Below the pieces are notes generated by a model. That model searched no databases and was not told where the DNA came from. It saw nothing but the letters and a program-made list of their open reading frames with translations. A DNA stretch of 64,000 nt from NCBI GenBank assembly GCA_951217055.1, contig OX578276.1, positions 76,046,644-76,110,643 of the forward strand, written 5' to 3'. Shown here piece after piece: positions 1-10,331 of this stretch (the first letter of the stretch is position 1; the number at the start of each line of letters is the position of its first letter). The stretch is from Gerris lacustris (taxonomy: Eukaryota; Arthropoda; Insecta; Hemiptera; Gerridae). Made by a program: the position numbers and the translations under genes.

Positions 1-2253
1 AATGGAAGAGAGTTTAGCACTATTGATTTACGAGATGCATACTTACAATTAGAAGTGGAAGAAAAGTGTAAGAAATATTTTGTTATTGCCACGCACGTAG
101 GATATTTTGCATACAAGCGGTTACCTTTTGGAGTGTCTTCGGCCCCTAGTATTTTTCAAAGACTGATGGATACTGTCTTAGAAGGAATACCAGGAGTTAC
201 CTGCTACCTCGATGATATTATAGTAACAGGGCGCTCAAAAGAGGAACACGTTCGAAATCTAAGAGAAGTGCTGAAGAGGTTGCAGTTTCACGGATTGCGG
301 GTAAAAATGGAAAAATGCAACTGGATGAAAGAGGAAATTACATACCTAGGTCATAGGTTAAACTGTGAAGGAATACACCCCACAATGGAGCACGTGGAAG
401 CTATAATGAAAATGCCAGCTCCGAAAACTCAAAAAGAACTCAGATCGTTATTAGGCAGTGTAAACTACTACAGTAGGTTTGTTCCTCGGTTGCAGTCAGT
501 ATGTGCTCTTTTGCATCGATTGCTGAAAAAGCATTCACGCTGGGAGTGGACAAGAGAGGATGATAAGTGTCTCAAAAAGTTGAAGGAAGCTATTACAAAA
601 GCGGGAACATTGGCACATTATAACCCAGAAAAAGAAATTATTGTTGCTGCTGATGCAAGTGAAGAGGGATTAGGCGCTGTTTTGTTACAAAGAGAGAGTT
701 GCGGAACAGAAAAGCCTATAGCTTTTGCCTCTAGAACACTACAAGCAGCTGAGAAGAAATATTCAACCTTAGATCGAGAAGCATTGGCAATAATGTTTGC
801 TATAAATAAATTCCACCAATATATTTATGGCCGACTATTTGTCTTAAGAACAGATCACAAACCTCTGGTATATTTACTAGGAGAGAATAGTGAAATTCCG
901 AAGACAGCAGCTAACAGGCTCACAAGGTGGGCCTTGCAACTAGCTGCATATTCTTATAAAATTGAGCATGTATCTGGGACGGAGAATGCAGCAGCAGATA
1001 CTCTATCTAGGTTGCCAGCTATAAGTGATAAGTCAGAAATGGAAAAGAAAGATAATGAATGGGACAACCATTTATTCCAAATGAGAATGCAAGATATGCC
1101 AGTTACAATGAGAATATTGCAGAAGCGTACATCAGAAGATCAGGTCCTCTCAAAAATAATTCGTTTTTTGGAACAAGGCTGGCCAGAAAAGAAGGTCATA
1201 CAAGAGGCAGGCTTAGAACCTTTTTACAATAAGCAGGAAGAACTTTCGTTGGAAAAGGGAGTAATGTTGTGGCAGGGAAGAATTGTAGTACCAAGCTCTT
1301 TAAGAAGTAAGATTTTAGAAATGCTCCATGCAGGTCACCCTGGCATTGTAGCCATGAAGTCCATTGCAAAGTTTCAAGTGTGGTGGCCTAATTTAAACGA
1401 CAATATAGAAGCATTTGTGAAGGAGTGTGCAAAATGCCAACAGGTACGTCCAAGGGAGGTAGAAGCTCCATTATATTCGTGGTCTATCCCGGCAGAACCA
1501 TGGTCACGGTTGCATATTGATTATGCAGGTCCGGTAGAAGGTTTGCATTGGTTGATTGTTATTGATGCATACAGCAAATGGCTAGAAGTGTTACCGACCA
1601 AGTCAACGACCGCGGGAAAAACGACAGAACTTCTAAGAACACTTTTTGGACAATTCGGAGTGCCTCGCACTATTGTGTCAGACAATGGACCTCAGTTTAC
1701 TAGTAGTGAATTCGCGGACTTCTGTAAGGGAAACAACATTATCCACATCAGAGTGGCACCTTATCACCCTAAATCGAATGGGTTGGCAGAAAGAGCTGTC
1801 CGCACCTTTAAGGAAAGATTTAAAGCTTCAGGCCCAGGAGATAGAAATCTAAGATTGGCACAGGTTCTTATGGCATATAGGAATGCGACACAAAGTTCTA
1901 CAGGTAGAAGCCCAGCAGAGCTGTTGTTTGGCAGAAGGTTAAGAACATGCCTAGATTTGTTGAAGCCGAACGTAGAAGGAAAAATGGACCAATCAATAGT
2001 CAAACAGAAGTTAAGCCACGATCAACATGTGAAAGAAAGGAAGTTTGAGGTGGGAGATCCAGTTTGGGTACAGGTAGCTGGAGGTAAAGGCTTTATTGCA
2101 GGGCAGGTTACAGCCTGCACTGGACCATTATCCTACCACGTTGAAGTAGAGGGTGTAGAGAAGAGGTTCCACGCAGATCAGATGAGGAGCAGAAGACCGC
2201 TAAATCTAAGAGCTACAATAGAACAGGAGCAAGAAAGGGGGGAGAAGATGTAG
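1..2253 (+). CDS. pol: Ty3/gypsy pol polyprotein, 5'-truncated by window edge (RT-RNase H-integrase)
   Basis: This is the C-terminal 750 residues of a retrotransposon polyprotein that copies element RNA to DNA and inserts it. The frame is already open at base 1, where it reads reverse-transcriptase sequence (FSTIDLRDAYLQL), so the true start lies outside the window. Domains in order: the RT palm with CYLDDI near base 205; RNase H with VAADASEEGLGAVL near 640; an HHCC zinc finger (HAGHPG then CAKCQQ) at about 1325-1440; and the integrase core with acidic residues in HIDYAG, SDNGPQF and NGLAERAV. There is no internal stop or frameshift. The stop codon at 2251 is just inside the presumed 3' LTR. 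The single-frame layout resembles the mag/K02A2.6-like branch, but the clade is inferred. The intact frame suggests a fairly recent copy. gag and protease cannot be seen. Confidence 0.93.
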   Translation, partial: NGREFSTIDLRDAYLQLEVEEKCKKYFVIATHVGYFAYKRLPFGVSSAPSIFQRLMDTVLEGIPGVTCYLDDIIVTGRSKEEHVRNLREVLKRLQFHGLRVKMEKCNWMKEEITYLGHRLNCEGIHPTMEHVEAIMKMPAPKTQKELRSLLGSVNYYSRFVPRLQSVCALLHRLLKKHSRWEWTREDDKCLKKLKEAITKAGTLAHYNPEKEIIVAADASEEGLGAVLLQRESCGTEKPIAFASRTLQAAEKKYSTLDREALAIMFAINKFHQYIYGRLFVLRTDHKPLVYLLGENSEIPKTAANRLTRWALQLAAYSYKIEHVSGTENAAADTLSRLPAISDKSEMEKKDNEWDNHLFQMRMQDMPVTMRILQKRTSEDQVLSKIIRFLEQGWPEKKVIQEAGLEPFYNKQEELSLEKGVMLWQGRIVVPSSLRSKILEMLHAGHPGIVAMKSIAKFQVWWPNLNDNIEAFVKECAKCQQVRPREVEAPLYSWSIPAEPWSRLHIDYAGPVEGLHWLIVIDAYSKWLEVLPTKSTTAGKTTELLRTLFGQFGVPRTIVSDNGPQFTSSEFADFCKGNNIIHIRVAPYHPKSNGLAERAVRTFKERFKASGPGDRNLRLAQVLMAYRNATQSSTGRSPAELLFGRRLRTCLDLLKPNVEGKMDQSIVKQKLSHDQHVKERKFEVGDPVWVQVAGGKGFIAGQVTACTGPLSYHVEVEGVEKRFHADQMRSRRPLNLRATIEQEQERGEKM
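2232..2247 (+). promoter_or_regulatory. Polypurine tract of the Ty3/gypsy element
   Basis: A purine-only run at the end of pol, directly before a TG dinucleotide at 2249. This is the usual position of the plus-strand primer next to a 3' LTR. Confidence 0.6.
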
Positions 2254-2952
2254 TATACTTGACAAGCATGTCAAAACATACTGACATTAGGTTTTTATAG
2301 TATTTCGTTTATATGTTCAATTCTATAATATAACTTGTACTTATTGTTCACTCGGGTGCTCTTATTACAAACACCTATTGGAAAGTGTAGCCATCCGAAA
2401 TAAAGCACAGGCCAGAATCATGGTTCTTTTGGCAAACGAGCCCGACTGAAGAGGAATAAGGTTAATATACATCTTGTCTGAATACAGCGTAACATGAAGC
2501 TTAAAACCCCTTTTAGAGAAGCGAGTAGAGAACCGACCGATAAATTAGTCAGTTATTTCGCTCCCGGCGTACCGATCGTACATCATCCGGTTTAAATCGC
2601 TCCGGATAATTGTTGGTGTTTTGACTCCTAATTAGAGAGGCTATGTGTGTGAAAACAAGGGCTTGCCTGTTAGAAAACAAGCATATCTGGTTCGTACCAA
2701 ACGAAGGCTGGTTATAATAACACCGGCTAGCCAATACATGCCTCTAGATAGAGCACAACTCTCATTTCCTTAACCAATTTTCAAATTGGTAACTTACACG
2801 TGATCAAAAGCAACAGCTTCGCATTAACCTTTGTAAATAAAAAATGTTCTTTTAAAACTTGTTGGTGAACTAAGATCTAAATCTAATAATGCAGCCTATA
2901 CTTTGTTCAAATTGAAAGGAATGTTAATCTGCTTTAAGAAGTAAGTACTACA
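2249..2952 (+). mobile_element. Probable 3' LTR of the Ty3/gypsy element at the left edge
   Basis: The segment starts TGTAGTA right after the polypurine tract and ends TACTACA at 2946-2952, a perfect 7-bp terminal inverted pair. An AATAAA signal lies near 2399. The length would be 704 bp. The partner LTR is outside the window, so neither the right boundary nor the target duplication can be confirmed. Confidence 0.5.
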
Positions 2953-4600
2953 GCGATATTTAACAAACGAGCACAGAGGTGAACATAATAGATGTTATGG
3001 GTATTAAACGTTTATTTAATCTAGTCTTCTCATTAAACTAAAATTTCATTAAATTAACTTGATGCTTACCAATTAAACTCTGCAGCGTCAAATTAGTTTT
3101 GTTCCCTTATTCCTGTTGGTGCTTACGTTACCGTTAAGAAGAAATAATTATTGTACTTTCCTTTATTCAGCTATAACTGCTATACAATACCTCTTGATCT
3201 TGACTGATCTGATCTGTCCGAATATTTACCTTAAGGTCATACAGGTGACTGTAATAATATTTTAGTCGATAAGCGTGGACAATGTGTGGTCAAATATTTG
3301 CTATAATGTAACGATATATATTGTCGCTAACTCAGAAGCTAACTATGTATTATATTTCAGGTGGAGTAGGAAATCGAGCTAAACAACAGTTATTCATTTT
3401 TAATTCCTTAATGCCCCGAATATTGTTCTCCATTTATATAAAATATTATTTTGTTAGGGTGAAGTTTTATTTAATTCCATACCATTGAATCGGGCCAAAA
3501 CAAAACGACTCGAAGAAATAGTCTAGATCACATCTCACAGACAGTGTATTTATCACGTAACTATGCAATCATACTTTTATTGAATCTGTCAGTCAATACG
3601 GCATTTATGATTAATACATTCTTTTTTTATAAAGACCGTATTGATATAAGCTGCTTATATAGAAGTAAAATATGGCGAAATATCATGTTTTTATTTTTAC
3701 TTCAGGGCAGATGTATTATTCGTAGATAAAATAAAATAGGACGAGACTGTTATAGAGACCACGCAACTATAGAACCTAATCTTATTGACATGGTTGTACA
3801 GTGCGGACTCGCAGAATCCTTCGTATTTCCTTTTATTATTTCCTATACAGATCCAACAAGACGTAATCGATTTTGTTGTCTGGCTCATTTATCAAGAAGA
3901 CTACGACGTTCATCAGTTTATAATGATCTGAAGTTCATTTAAACTTAACTATACTATGACAAAACATCTTGAAATATATAGTAGCTCTATAAATCATACA
4001 TAGTTAGATCTTGGTTCTGTATATCCTTTTATTTATGGTATTACATTGCTTGGATTCAGGGTATGCTTAGAATAAACTGTTATAGGAATAACAGCTGAAA
4101 TCCAATCATTGCATATTATAGGTATTATTTATATTTTATTATTTTTTGCCGGATGATTTACTGAAGTCTATAAGCAATAGTCGATTGTAATAAACTTGAT
4201 TTCTGTTGCTAAAATTACTGAACGAATTATGACAGTAAACAAATGTATAAATAAAAGAGAAGGAAAAACACAATATTCCGATATTTAATTTAGTCTCTAA
4301 TAATGCTAAATGCTTTTAAAATTAAACACAAACATCTAAGCTAAGCTTTGACGAAATTTAGTTATAAAATAAGTGGAAAATATATTAATATAGATTCTAA
4401 TGTTAATGTTATTCTCATTATGTATTATATCTAATATGTACCAAACCTATAATCCATTTTCACATAAGAATCTATTGTTACTATTTTTATCTACGATTGT
4501 TGTGAAATATAAACATATATATAACAGTGTACCTCTGTTTAGATGCGTAGAAAGTAATTCTTTACGTACTTGTATTCATTGCGCATGCGTGTCTCAAAAT
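2953..4600. other. Non-coding AT-rich stretch
   Basis: I see no gene, conserved motif or clear repeat boundary here. Short open frames are scattered and have no recognisable protein character. Confidence 0.5.
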
Positions 4601-4607
4601 TCTAAAG

Positions 4608-4651
4608 AATTCCTCTTTTTTACTGCCCTAGGGTGGTAAAAAAGAAGAATT
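4608..4651. repeat. 16-bp inverted repeat (hairpin)
   Basis: Arms 4608-4623 and 4636-4651 are complementary with one mismatch, around a 12-base loop containing a CCTAGG palindrome. It lies about 100 bp upstream of the small acidic ORF at 4757. Confidence 0.6.
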
Positions 4652-4756
4652 CTTCACCTTTACGCACGATTAGCAAGTTTGTTTACATTTAACAAAACTA
4701 ATTTGCTGTTTTTTTAATAAAAGTAACTGTTTATATCGAGTTTTTTGTGAAAATCA

Positions 4757-4885
4757 ATGAGTGATTTCAGTGATTATGACGAATATGAGGAGAATAATAC
4801 GCCTCCCGAAATAATTAATTCGGCACAACATACAACTAATGAATTAATGTCATCTTTATCAAAAGAGAAATACGAACTTACATAA
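4757..4885 (+). pseudogene. Small acidic ORF, possible remnant of a Crypton/tyrosine-recombinase-like gene
   Basis: The 42-residue frame begins MSDFSDYDEYEE and ends LMSSLSKEKYELT before a TAA. The start is rich in D and E. The end resembles the LP-x-KS-x-x-YE-x-x-Y-x-x-F pattern that opens the SAM-like domain of many eukaryotic Crypton-type and phage-integrase-like proteins. The stop falls where the family would continue with a tyrosine, and one inserted base would keep the frame open. I infer a broken first segment of such a gene. The similarity is short and the ORF may be chance. No catalytic domain is visible downstream. Confidence 0.3.
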
Positions 4886-4939
4886 AGAAAGTTTATTTTT
4901 TTCTGTATTTATTATTTAAATCTAACAATCGTAGATACG

Positions 4940-5066
4940 GTACGCAACTCGTGCGAAAACGGCATTTTGCTTTGCTCGTGTGGTTTTACTTCCCTCGCTG
5001 TCGCTCGGGTGCAAACTCCACACTCGCATGCAAAATGCTACTTTCCGCACTCGACGCGTAATGTAC
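4940..5066. repeat. Imperfect ~127-bp palindrome (foldback repeat)
   Basis: Both ends begin GTAC when read inward. The arms share GTGCG, GCATTTTGC and GTGTGG blocks in mirrored order around a centre rich in TCGCTGTCGCTCGGG. It is probably a short foldback or MITE-type repeat. A similar centre is seen at 59938-60086. Confidence 0.55.
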
Positions 5067-5143
5067 TATTTATGCTCATGAACAAGTAAATAAGTATGTT
5101 AATAAGATGTCCTTTCAGGACACACAAAGGGTGGTCTGTATAG

Positions 5144-5644
5144 CAGTGACGTATCCAGAGGGAGGCACAGGGGGCACGTGCCCCCCCCCCCCCTCCCCAG
5201 AACCAATAGAGGGTAAAAAAAGATACCGCCGAATTATTTTTTTTAAAACATATTTTTTAGATTCACCTCATATTCAATTACACCTCAGAAATGCATAAAA
5301 GTTCTGTTGTAAGAGGACTTTTTTTCAACTTTTTCCCCGACCTTTGGGAGGCAAAATTTGGGGAAGACTGAATGACGGGAAGTGGTTAAAAATTGGGGTA
5401 ATAGGTGTGCGATGAAACTTACAAAGCAAAGTAATATAAGACCGCAGTAATAATAAAAACAGTTATGTTGTTTCTTGGGCACGGAGTTTTTTTTTGTTTA
5501 TTACTTGTACTTCTTTTTGGGGGGGGGGGGAGCAACTGCTTTGTTGAATAAGTAGTTCCCTTTTTCTATTATACCCCCCCCCCCCCATCTAGCCGATGGA
5601 TCCGCCACTGGTCCATCCAGACCTAGCCGCTGGATTCGCCACTG
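5144..5644. mobile_element. Non-autonomous hAT-type element with C/G homopolymers
   Basis: The left end reads CAGTGACGTATCCAG and the right end, inverted, reads CAGTGGCGAATCCAG. The direct repeat GTCTGTA flanks both sides (5134-5140 and 5645-5651), with three extra bases (TAG) on the left. Runs of C or G of 10 or more occur inside both ends. A second, internal copy of the right terminus (GGATCCGCCACTG) lies near 5600. There is no transposase frame, so it would depend on an autonomous relative. Confidence 0.7.
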
Positions 5645-5819
5645 GTCTGTAAGCAATTTATATAGGCTTAATATAAGACTTTGAACACCTCCCTTCCCGG
5701 AGAGAAATTTATGTTAGACCCTATTAATTACCATCATTATTAAACAAGAAAAAAGAGAGATGGAATTCACTTAGCTGTACCATTCATATCAATAAGCAAA
5801 AAAAAATACAGATTAAACG

Positions 5820-5905
5820 CAACCCACCGGTAAAACGCTCCCATTCGAATAAGGATCCCAGGATTTATTCCCAATACTCTAACCTCTAAGCTATATAGCA
5901 AAGAA
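5820..5905 (-). repeat. tRNA-derived SINE-like fragment
   Basis: On the minus strand an A-box-like block (TATAGCTTAGAGGTTAGAG) is followed by a B-box-like block (TTATTCGAATGGG). Spacing and the lack of a cloverleaf fit a SINE head rather than a tRNA gene. Confidence 0.4.
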
Positions 5906-6893
5906 TTATTTTAATATATTTAAATTGCTAGGTGCCCTGGCAACCACCAGAAAGACACAAGTGCTCGTTTCGGATTTAGGATACCTCTTGTTCTTATTTC
6001 TGGGTTATTTAATCTCGCACAAATCTGCGGCATTAACCCGGTACTCATAAAAAGATAAATATCATATTATCTGAGGGAGTGTATTTAAAATATGAAACAT
6101 GAAAGTAGGTAATTTCTATACTTTCAATTCCTTCTAATAAAATAAGGCTTTTGAAATTGTCTCTGAGAGCAATAGCTAAGTTTCGTGTAGGAGTATTTGG
6201 CATATAATAAAATCACAATCATTTATTGCATATTAATGAGGGAGTATATATTGAAATTTCTCATTCATAATTTGCGACAGTGCCAAAGATTATAAGCGCT
6301 CGGAAATAATTGTATGTTAATAAATTTATGATTTTGTACCTGCGTTACCTTTATGCTTATTATTTTTTTAAGATAGTTTGATTTTTGAATACAATAGTTG
6401 CAATGACCATTGACATATAGCTAGTTTAGTTTCGCACAATAATTATTTTGAACTGAATGAATTATTTTTTGTATCCTATGAATTTTTAATTTCAGTTCAG
6501 CCTAACAACACACCCTATCTTTGACTATTTTAGTTGAAAATGTTTAAGCTCTGTTGCATAATTTTTCTAAAGTATCAACGCTCTTTTTGAATTTATTATA
6601 TTGAAATATATTATAAATATTTCTACACAATGAAAACTACTATTTTCCAAATATACGGCTTTCTAACAGACATTGACTATCGCTACATTTTCTTTTCTTT
6701 TTTTTTACTATTTGCGTTGTGTTTCCTAAACCTCTGTACTAAAGGAGAAGATTAATTGATGAATAACAACAGCAAATTATGAAATTAGAATAGTTTCACA
6801 AAAATTTGTTTTACTGTAATGTACCAAGTTTGGGTTCATATTAAGGTATTAATTTCAAATACAGTCAACTTAAAGATTAAATTTTTAAAAAAA
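5906..6893. other. Non-coding AT-rich stretch
   Basis: No gene or repeat boundary recognised. Long A and T runs are common, and the frames are short and closed. Confidence 0.5.
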
Positions 6894-6925
6894 ATAATAG
6901 ATTCCTAAACACAGGAATCTATTAT
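6894..6925. repeat. Perfect 13-bp hairpin next to a SINE
   Basis: Arms 6894-6906 and 6913-6925 are exactly complementary around the loop AAACAC. It lies directly upstream of the tRNA-like SINE at 6938. Confidence 0.65.
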
Positions 6926-6937
6926 ATCTATACTCGA

Positions 6938-7130
6938 ACCGGCGAGGCCGAGTGGTTAGCGCACTCGCAACTTTCCTGGTGGACTTACCATTGGACATAC
7001 CTGGTGAGTTCGAATGCCAGGACATGTTTCACATGATGATCACATCGAGTAAAGTGGCCGTGATCCCCGGATCCGGTAATTATCTAATGATGTTTTAATC
7101 GCAATATAAAAGAAACAGAAAAAGATAAAG
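6938..7130 (+). repeat. tRNA-derived SINE
   Basis: The head has an RNA polymerase III A box (GGCCGAGTGGTTAGC at 6946-6960) and a B box (GAGTTCGAATGCC at 7016-7028). The A-B spacing is too long and the arms do not close as a normal cloverleaf. A body with CCCCGGATCCGG and an A-rich tail follow. A second copy with the same order of blocks is seen on the minus strand at 48560-48690. Confidence 0.65.
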
Positions 7131-7771
7131 TAGAAGGGGATTTACAATAAATCATTTAACTACTAATTCTTGGTCCTTTCGAATTTTATAAATGTAATGT
7201 GTACAGCTAAAACAAATAAGTTTAGGTAGCAGCAACTACCCAAATATAACCTCATTACTTGAATAATGAGGATATAAAGGATGCCATCGTATTTAAATGA
7301 GTTTAATTGAATATTTAATTTTGTTTAATAGTATATATTTGCAACTTTTACTTTGATCACAAGCATACGGTGGCACCCTCTATCGTTGAAAAGCTTAATT
7401 TCAATTTTATCAAAGCATAATCAATAACACATTTCTTTACAGTTTAAATCGAACATCATCACATTATGTCTCAGTATCTCTACATAAAGGCAAAGGAAAT
7501 AAAAGAACATTGTACTGATACAGATAAATAATAATTCAGGGGCAGCTATTAAATAGGCTAAATCAATTTACAACCGTGATTTTCTTAGAGTATATCTTCA
7601 GAAGTAGTTTGTGTGTGGACAAGTGTGAATCACTTATATTTTTACATGATGGTAAGATTGAGAAAGGAAATATAAAGATAATCCAAAGACGAGACATTAC
7701 TAGGGCTACATAAAAGCGAGATGTAAAAGTATCTCGGTATCCTGCAGTTTATCTTATCAGTAAAATAGATA
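7131..7771. other. Non-coding stretch
   Basis: AT-rich sequence without a recognisable gene. No repeat relation seen except at its right edge. Confidence 0.45.
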
Positions 7772-7990
7772 TCTCGAATTTCACCTCGAGGTATAATTTT
7801 TCTGAAATAGGCCCAGTATTTTAGGCTCCACAGACTACATCATTTTAATCTGCAACTGCATTTCAATTTTAATTGCAAGTATTTTCGAGATTTTAATTTT
7901 CCTTAGGTTTAATCAGAGTTTCTCGATTTCGCTTTAAGGTATACTTTTTTCTAAAAATGTATACAAAATTGCCAAAGGCTTTAGGCTCCA
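7772..7990. repeat. Two direct copies of a dispersed repeat end
   Basis: Blocks at 7772-7830 and 7921-7990 share TCTCGA-TTTC, GGTATA and TTTAGGCTCCAC in the same order, about 150 bp apart. The same blocks occur reversed at 26690-26915, so this is the terminus of a dispersed family. Confidence 0.55.
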
Positions 7991-8816
7991 CGCGTATGCA
8001 CTGAATACAAAAGGCAGACAGACGTTTCTTTATAAATAATACAACATTTTTATGGACATGGACACAGAGTACCTTAAATCGAGAAATTCTATCAAAATAG
8101 AAGTCTGCAGACTTAGGCTAATAATAAAGAAATTATACTTTAAAAGGCATGATAATAATACTCACTCAAGAGTTACTTAATTTTACACTTTATTTACGGA
8201 TGGTATTTTCTCATCCAAGGATTAATTATTATGTTGGAGTTGGCCACATTTTCCTAATAGAACTATGTGAAATAATGAAACTAATTATTTTATGAAAGTC
8301 CATACCAGTATTTAAATAAATATATGCATATTTGACGAATCGAAATAATCTTTATTATTTAATAAATTATTACTTCATTGAAAGGCCAGCTGTTAGTGAC
8401 CATCACATAGCTATTCCAGTGTGACGTAGTGAACGTTTACTAGTAATAAATAACGGTAGGAAAGCCCATAAATATAAATTTTTATTGTAAAGTGATTGGA
8501 CAAGACGGGTAGGGTGCTCTGTGATTACCATAAATTCATTACGTGTAGGAATTTCTTTCTTTTATCTACACTCCAATTCAAAACGCTAGAATATACCGTT
8601 AGAAATAAGGCCTCTGAAGGTGTCGGATATTACGCCTTGGACCAAAAGGTAATGAATATAATTGAATTGGAAAATGTATTTTTTATTTTTTTAATCGGTA
8701 GATTTGGTAGGCGGGGTTAATGGCTAGATGTTTAAAGGCCCTACAAACTTCTACAAGAATGGACAACCGGTAATTACCGAGTACACAAGGATAAAAATAG
8801 ATAGTTTATGTAGAAC
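7991..8816. other. Non-coding pre-insertion sequence
   Basis: AT-rich sequence with no supported gene. It is the left flank into which the complete Ty3/gypsy element inserted. Confidence 0.45.
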
Positions 8817-8820
8817 AGAA

Positions 8821-10275
8821 TGTAACCTAAAAAGGGGTTGCCGACTAGGTTCAGTTGGGGTGGGTTGGAAAAAGGAGTAGGGTTGGTCAGTGAGTGTGTA
8901 AAATAATTAATTTTCAATATTAAGCAAAAAAAAATATTTACTACTATTGAACTTATTGAAGTTCATAAGAAACTACAATAAACATGAAAACAAATTATCC
9001 TATAGATAAGTAAAATTATAAGGATGAACCTCAGAATTATAAAAAAAAAGAATAATGAATCACAATGTGTGAAAAGAATAAAATGTAACCTACAATAAGT
9101 AAAATAATAATTCTGAACTTAAGGAAATAAATTGCTGTCTTCTAACAGTTCTTATTCATTTAAACCTTCGAAATAACCAATAATACAATAATAATAATAA
9201 TTAAATTAAAATGCAATCTAATAAAATTTCAAGTCTACTTATGATGACATAATATAATAAAAGAGACTCGGGTCATAGTTGAGTTGAATCCCCAGAAGAC
9301 TAGAGAAGAAAACTCGGCCTAATTATAGAAGTCTTCACACCTGATCTTTGTTAAGTTTTAATTATAACCCCGTCGTGCATGTACTTAATCGGGTCCGTAG
9401 AACCTCTACACGCACCTACCGGCCGCACTTAAAGTAGTCCACACACGAGAAGTGCACACGCACCATAAATCCTCAAACGGATATGCAGACTAACAGTTGA
9501 GTATTTAATAAATCTAACTAAAAATAAAGTCCTAAAATGTAATTAAAATTAATGCACATGAAGTGTCCAAATGGGGTTCTCAGTTTTAATTACTAATCGA
9601 AAACTAGGACTTAGCTGGTCTACGCCGTTGTGTGGAGCAAAAGCAACCTTGTAGAACGCTAGGGCTGAGCGGCGTCGTTGAGTTGGAGTGCCTACTCTAC
9701 TAGCTTACGTAAGGTCCGTCGTAGATCCGCTGAGCGTGACGTCGCCTCCGTATCCAGTGAGTCTCCTGGCTAGGCTAGCTGGCTAGACCTCGACTGACGC
9801 ATCGTTCTATTCCTCCGCTAATCCAGCCTTCTTCCCCCCCGAGTCTCTCTTATCTCAAACTGATAATCCTCTAACAAACTAACTCTTGTTTACAACAAAG
9901 ATGTTTACATCTAAACAATCAACCTATCTTCTAAGGATAAACAACACTCACGGGAAAGGTGTAAGGTAAAATGTATTGTTATATTTATTATCGATGTTTA
10001 TTTATATGCAAGTTTATTTATATTATTATAAGCTAATTTATTTCTTTATTATGCATGCATTCCATTATTAATTTATAAAACTTATTATTATATCATTTAT
10101 TTAAAATAGTTTAGTTAGAGTACTCATTAATTATATTATTATTTAATTATTATTATCATTTAATCATTATTATTATTTAATTATTAATCTTATTATTATT
10201 ATTCTTATTATTCTTATTATAATTATTATTTAATAATTGAGGTTTATTTAATTAATAAATTTTATAATCGTTACA
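8821..10275 (-). repeat. 3' LTR of the complete Ty3/gypsy element
   Basis: 1455 bp bounded by TGTAAC and GTTACA. The window-right part (10.0-10.26 kb) is a long ATT/TAA-rich low-complexity tract. The left part carries the GC-richer block near 9.6-9.8 kb. Confidence 0.95.
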
Positions 10276-10291
10276 ATCCACCCTTTCCTCC
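10276..10291 (-). promoter_or_regulatory. Polypurine tract
   Basis: On the minus strand GGAGGAAAGGGTGGAT abuts the 3' LTR, as expected for the plus-strand primer. Confidence 0.85.
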
Positions 10292-10331
10292 AAAAGAAAA
10301 TGACGAAGGAATTTTCTTTGCGTGGTGTTGG

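Noticed and set aside
1646..2003. ORFs inside the edge pol on other frames
   Set aside because: Shadows of the pol frame.
6941..7028. tRNA gene
   Set aside because: A and B boxes are present, but spacing is too long and the stems do not close; a second rearranged copy shows it is a SINE.
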